A DNA stretch of 64,000 nt from Hymenochaete sp. R1 (Eukaryota; Basidiomycota; Agaricomycetes; Hymenochaetales; Hymenochaetaceae). Shown here piece by piece: positions 59,119 to 64,000 of the stretch. The first letter of the stretch is position 1. Each line of letters opens with the position of its first letter. Under the pieces are notes generated by a model, which worked only from the letters and a program-made list of their open reading frames with translations, made no database searches and was not told where the DNA came from. Location of the stretch: NCBI GenBank assembly GCA_019400425.1, contig JAFREE010000022.1, forward strand, positions 62,001-126,000. Direction: 5' to 3'. The position numbers were made by a program, and so were the translations under genes.

Positions 59119-60992
59119 ATGGCGGCTCAAGTAGCTGGTCCATCTAGGATCGATCACGGCTTCACTTCCAGTACTTTGTCTTCGGAGGGCAGACAAAGGG
59201 TGCCTTCAACGAGCAAGAAGGCTGAGTTTGTTCCCGATACCTCTGTACCAGCTTCGATACAAGAACTCAAAGATCAAAGATTAAAAAGGTCGAAGGAGCC
59301 AGTCGCTATCCTTTTGAACTCCCCGGTATCCTTAACCCCACCTTCAGCTTTTCGATGGGACTCGAGGATGTATACGAGTTTCGTAGAGTGAGTATCTTGA
59401 GGGTCTGTCTTCGTTGCCATCGATCTAACAAAATCTATAGCAAACCATCCTCGATACCCATGTCTAGTTCGTCAGGCACTTCAAACACCCCATCATCACC
59501 ATCGCACGGCCAATCTTTTGTTGCACCTCTAAGCTTTAGGAGGGATTCCTATCGGAAAAGTTCGATTTCTTCGTTAACAGAAGGCGATTCCACAGAAAAC
59601 AATAATGTTTTATCATCCTCTGACACTACTCAAGACAGCTCGCACTCCTTATTAAGAAGGAACAGTTCTTTACGTCGCCAGTTGCGCCCACTCCCTCCTG
59701 TACCACCAAATGTATCTAGACCGGCATCCCCCGCATCTTCGGTGTCCTCATCGAACTCTGCGACAGGAGCTCCGAGACCACTGCCGCTTCCCCCAAGCTC
59801 TTTCAACAGCGAGCGCCCAGTTTCAGGTGAAACTGTTTCGACCATCGGCTTCGCGCCCCCAAGTCCTCGTCTAACGTGCCTTATCCCTAATATATCGACG
59901 GCCTCGCTCCCTCCGTCTACTGAGCCTGAAGCCGGCCATGATAGTCCGATCTCCCCAGTCTCCGCGCTTACGGATGCCACCAGTGCATTCTCAATTCTAA
60001 CCCCACGAATTGGAGAATCCTTTCCAAAGAAGGGTGCGAAGAAAACCGATGGTGGCTCTGCTCGCAAGCACAAACATACATCCCGCGTCCATGCCTCGCC
60101 ATACAAGTTAGCTCGCAGCGCTTCCCGGTACAGTGTTACATCGCTCTCATCGCAGGTTTCTGTTCCGCCGGTTCCACCGCCGTCTGAGCTGCGCCGGCGT
60201 AATCGGGAGAAAATGGCGAAGCTGATTCGCATGCTGGGTGATAGTCCACCCAAGGAGATGGTTTTCGCAATCGAGCAAGCTTACGCAGAATTAGAAGCGG
60301 GCTCTGTAAAATGGGAGCAACCGAGTAGAGGAACAAAGACGACACTGTCCAGACCGAAAACGGCACCGAGCCCTGTCCCCGAACACCCACATAAGCCAAA
60401 CAGCTTGGACTCGGATCGTGTTCGACCCAAGGCTTCTCTCACATTCTCCTCAGACACGAAGCTTCACAATCGCAGCATCAGTCTTAGTGGCTCGTGTAGC
60501 GACTACGATTCTATTTACAGCACCAAAAAGGCTGTATCGGATCCCGATGCAGGACACATCGCCCTTTCGCCGGTTACCTTCCGAAGCACCTTTTCAACGA
60601 CCAACACATTGTCCTCTCCATTCTCTCGCCTGAGACCTAAGAAAGGTCGATCGGGCACTTCGGAGCGTTATGTCGTGTCTCTTGCGGGCGGCGACGCCGA
60701 GCGCGTATCCCTCCGCCTTGCTGGCTCTGGTGCTAATCCCAATCGCATGAAACCATCCGGAAGTTACTTGCGTGGTGCATACAAGAAAGATGCCAAACCC
60801 GTCGAAGTCAGGGTCCCACCGCTACCCAAGTCGCGCATCTCGTTATTGGGTTCATCGAAGGCGAGTCTTGAATCCACGCCAGAGATACCACCTCCAACGA
60901 AGGAAACGAAAAGATGGCTTCGGGAGACTGGAAGCACTCGTTGGGAGGTAGAGGACTATGAAAACGTTGTCAAGTCCCTACGAAAGCTCTAA
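59119..60992 (+). CDS. Ser/Pro-rich protein (606 aa, unknown)
   Basis: Two exons, 59119-59387 and 59441-60992, give 606 aa. Most of it is disordered and rich in Ser, Pro and Thr, with Pro-rich stretches such as LRPLPPVPPNVSRPASPA and PLPLPPSSF that could bind SH3 domains. Two more ordered islands are RRRNREKMAKLIRMLGDSPP followed by MVFAIEQAYAELEAGSVKWE (probably helical), and the C-terminal TKRWLRETGSTRWEVEDYEN plus VVKSLRKL. A Gly-containing motif RYVVSLAGGDAERVSLRLAG lies between them. It may be a regulatory or cytoskeletal scaffold, but no known domain was recognised. Confidence 0.75.
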
Positions 60993-63090
60993 ACACCTTG
61001 TTCATATGCATTTACTTCTGTGAAGTACTTCTCTCTTTTCGGTCGACAGCTGTCAAATTTTACTCTCTAACATTTACCTTCGATATTCTGCATAATTTAT
61101 CTTACAGTCTTGCTCAGCTTCCACTCATTTCACACTTCTGTTTTCAGTTCGACATTGGTTTCCCGAGACGTTTTATTGCATGCCACCTTCCTCTCGTTTT
61201 TTTTTTCACTCGATTTCCATCTCACTCGACGTGTATAGCTTTAGGCTCGCTTTCCAGAGATGTATTCTTACTGGTACTTTGGTCTTCCGACAATGGAATT
61301 GGATGTTCACATGACATGGAGCTCACGAGGCTGCTTTGAAAAGCAAGAACTTTTCGCCAGTCCGTATCATACGGGCCGTATGCTCTCGTCTTATCGTCAT
61401 CGTAAAAATACAAATGAGGAACGTTCAAGATCTTTGCCTTTCTAGAACGCATCCTGGCACTTCATGAAAGACAACGGGATGTCTCGCTTATCCGTTGCTA
61501 AGAAGCAGAAAGAAGCTTAAGGTTGGTGTCCCTTATTTCGCAATCAATGACAACAGGGGCGAAAAGTTTGGGAAGGGTAATGCGTCAAATGAGGGACTTC
61601 GCATTCATAGATCTATCCGTCGTCACGGGTTCTACGAGCATTTTGCCTCTGCCAGTTCTCTAAGAATGCGAATTATTGTAGCATATAGCAAATGCAATGT
61701 TTCGGAGTATCCGAAACGAACGACATACTGCCTTTCGTTTTCCCGGCGAATGTTGATATATTCAGATGTTCCAAGGTGTTCGATCATATGACGGGCCGCT
61801 TTTGAAGGTACAACCTAAGTTTACTTGCTTTCAGAACGGCGTGAGGGAGTTTCCGACGTCCTTCAGCCGAGCATACGATGCCGGACGCGACATCCCGGTA
61901 AACATCAGATCAGGATATTTTCTTGACCAGAATTCTGACATGCAACATACGCATACACACAGAGTTCAAGAACCATGAGAGCCCTGGCAACCTTGCTGCC
62001 ATCTTGTGCTTCCTTAGATTTACCTTACTCCATCTTTGATCGCGGCCCGCCGTCGCAGCCACCAGCTGATCATAGGTCACCCGGTTCACCTTCGTTCATA
62101 TGGGACAGTTCTTCGTAAGGTCAGACTTGATTTTGTAAATTCCATGACGAGATAAAGCTTGCAAACAAATGAACTTGAAGGGAGATCAGTCGAGTCGTCA
62201 AGCAAGAGGAATTTAAACTCAGGAACCCTCGATCGTGTCAGGGAAATCGCGAGCTCCTTTTTCTTCATTTCTGCGCTGCGAAGAAGGCTAAATACAGCGA
62301 TCCTGAGGTGGAACGGAACAACTTTCAAAAGTAGTTATTGGTAAATGTACACACCTCTACCAACCTGCATCATGATGGCTCACATCGCAAGAGCCCTTCA
62401 AACATGTGTTGCTGAAGAAGATAAAGCCGGTGGATGTCCTCGGAATTATCACACGAGGCTCGTGATAATCCTGCAGACGTCACAGACACCGCACCGACAT
62501 GGGTAGCAGAGTTAAGTGCAATGGCGTTGACGGCAGACAGAATCACGGAGAGTAAGCTCGCAAACTTTCAGACTTTCCAGCGCCACCTCGTTAACAGCCA
62601 CCATCGGATCACAGAGGAACAAAAATGAGTGGAGTCGACGCCTTGCTTGTTAACCGGCAAACCGGATTAAGCCAGCATCAAAACAGCGTTTGATCTATTT
62701 GGCCACTGGCTGGCTTTTCTTGCCTTCAGCCTTCATCTTGAGTGTCTCTCCGGCACTGTTTGTAGTAACGGTCCGGTCCGAGACGTGGTGGCAAAGTAGG
62801 TTAGGAACAAGCAGCCTCCGTTCCGTCCAGTGTCAGAAAAATTCAGAATTCAGTCATACTGCAGGAGCTAGAATAAGCGGATCAAAAATACGATATGGCT
62901 GCGACGAATTGAATGACTGATGGCGCGCAGCGAACGCAACGAAACTCAAAGACAAAATCAAAGAATGGTGCTACCGGCGGTTCATGCTTTACAGTTCTAC
63001 GGCCGCAAGAGCACTGTAAATGTTTTCTCTCACCAAAAAGAAATGATGAGATACATATGTCATTTGTTCTAGTGTTATAGCCAGCCACAC
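60993..63090. other. Gene-poor stretch
   Basis: About 2.1 kb between the Ser-rich gene and the 3' end of the dehydrogenase. The frame 62434-62628 (containing DVTDTAPTWVAELSAMALTA) reads like protein but has no recognisable neighbouring exon. Nothing else is supported. Confidence 0.35.
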
Positions 63091-64000
63091 TCACTTCGTC
63101 AATATGCCTCCACCGATGACATTCTCAATTGCGGCACCGAGACTCTCGGTCGTCCCCTCGCCTCCCATATCTGGAGTCAGCACGTCCTTAACCCCCTGCT
63201 GCAACATCTCTTTCGAGTCGCCAAGCACACGTTCGATTGCAGAAAGTATCGCAGCCGCCGCTTCTACCTCTCCCAGATATTCGAGCATCATCTGCCCAGC
63301 CCAAATCATTCCAACAGGGTTTGCAATACCCTTTCCAGCAATATCAGGCGCACTGCCGTGAACGGGTTCGAATAACGAAGGCATCCAATCCTCATCTTTA
63401 TCGGTGCGTTTGGAGACCGGGTTCAAATTCGCAGACGGCGCGATACCAATGGTACCCGTGCAGGCCGGGCCTAGGTCAGAAAGGATGTCGCCGAAGAGGT
63501 TCGAGCCGACCACGACGTCGAAGGTCTGCGGGCGCTGAACGAAATGTGCACAGAGGATGTCGATATGAAATTTCTCGACCCGAACGTCAGGGTACTCTTT
63601 CGAAATTTCTTCAACCCGTTCGTCCCAGTATGGCATAGTGATAGAAATACCATTGCTCTTCGTTGCGCTCGTGAGCTTTTTAGCAGGCCTTGAACGCGCT
63701 TTTTCAAATGCGTAGCGTATGACCCTATCCACACCTATGCGCGTGAAGATCGTATTCTGAATGACGGTCTCTCTTTCCGTACCCTCGAAAATCCTTCCGC
63801 CAATGGAAGAGTATTCTCCCTCTGTGTTCTCGCGTACCGTTAGGAAGTCTATGGATCCTGGTGCCGCATTGGCAAGCGGAGACGGAACACCTCTAAGCAA
63901 CCGACAAGGCCGCAAATTAATGAACTGGTCAAATTCGCGGCGGAAGCGAAGGAGGGATCCCCAAAGCGAAATGTGGTCTGGCACACGCGTCGGATCTCCC
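63091..64000 (-). CDS. Tartrate/D-malate dehydrogenase-type beta-decarboxylating enzyme (5' part outside window)
   Basis: A minus frame of about 302 residues, open to the right edge and ending at TGA 63091-63093. The enzymes are NAD(+)-dependent beta-hydroxyacid oxidative decarboxylases related to isopropylmalate and isocitrate dehydrogenases. Present are PDHISLWGSLLRFRREFDQ followed by INLRPCRLL, the substrate-loop motif TVRENTEGEYS, SATKSNGISITMPYWDERV, and the nucleotide-binding SLFEPVHGSAPDIAGKGIAN. PDHISLWG and the spacing match the tartrate/D-malate group (TtuC/DmlA) rather than LeuB, but the exact substrate is inference. No intron is seen in this part. Confidence 0.85.
   Translation of the reverse strand, partial: GDPTRVPDHISLWGSLLRFRREFDQFINLRPCRLLRGVPSPLANAAPGSIDFLTVRENTEGEYSSIGGRIFEGTERETVIQNTIFTRIGVDRVIRYAFEKARSRPAKKLTSATKSNGISITMPYWDERVEEISKEYPDVRVEKFHIDILCAHFVQRPQTFDVVVGSNLFGDILSDLGPACTGTIGIAPSANLNPVSKRTDKDEDWMPSLFEPVHGSAPDIAGKGIANPVGMIWAGQMMLEYLGEVEAAAAILSAIERVLGDSKEMLQQGVKDVLTPDMGGEGTTESLGAAIENVIGGGILTK

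Overview
The window is nuclear DNA of a filamentous fungus, most likely a mushroom-forming basidiomycete (Agaricomycetes). Genes are dense and split by short GT-AG introns, mostly about 50-90 bases. Untranslated and intergenic DNA is CT-rich. Housekeeping proteins (SEC23, DHH1, PP1, TFIIE-alpha, SDHAF2, NDUFS5) are typical fungal forms, and one secreted protein carries a fungal cellulose-binding CBM1 module. Splice sites were read from the DNA. In every model given exon coordinates, the exon phases join in frame; no transcript data were available. No CRISPR array, rRNA, convincing tRNA, transposase or viral gene was seen.

Layout. 1-5.7 kb: three tandem minus-strand genes of one unrecognised single-exon family ('family A', about 500 aa, basic N-terminus, coiled-coil-like body); the first runs off the left edge. 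6.5-9.4 kb: OPT oligopeptide transporter (six exons, minus). 10.4-11.1 kb: small conserved fungal protein. 12.3-13.8 kb: glutathionyl-hydroquinone reductase. 14.5-15.6 kb: GET5-like ubiquitin-fold protein. 16.1-18.4 kb: a 'family B' gene (419 aa, single exon) and a truncated relative. 18.9-23.0 kb: divergent pair SEC23 and ALY/REF (YRA1). 23.8-24.4 kb: complex I subunit NDUFS5. 24.9-25.6 kb: a possible decayed gene. 26.2-27.4 kb: second intact family B gene. 28.6-30.4 kb: DHH1 helicase. 31.3-33.2 kb: GT32-like glycosyltransferase. 34-39.9 kb: direct duplication of a Ser-rich gene with its flanks. 40.3-45.6 kb: very large low-complexity PH-domain protein. 47.1-49.1 kb: TFIIE-alpha. 49.9-51.0 kb: secreted CBM1 protein. 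51.9-53.6 kb: PP1 catalytic subunit. 54.9-55.5 kb: SDHAF2. 56.0-56.5 kb: doubtful small gene. 59.1-61.0 kb: Ser-rich protein. 63.1-64.0 kb: 3' part of a D-malate/tartrate dehydrogenase-type gene.

The recognised genes are mostly unrelated housekeeping functions: secretion (SEC23), tail-anchored protein insertion (GET5), mRNA export and decay (YRA1, DHH1), transcription (TFA1), signalling (PP1), and respiration (NDUFS5, SDHAF2). There is no biosynthetic cluster.

The most distinctive content is families A and B. They are intronless genes interspersed among intron-rich neighbours, with nuclear-type basic N-termini, some sharing a KRAA-type motif. Family A copies also share an upstream DNA element, and family B has left a fragment. 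They look like a lineage-specific expanding family of unknown function.
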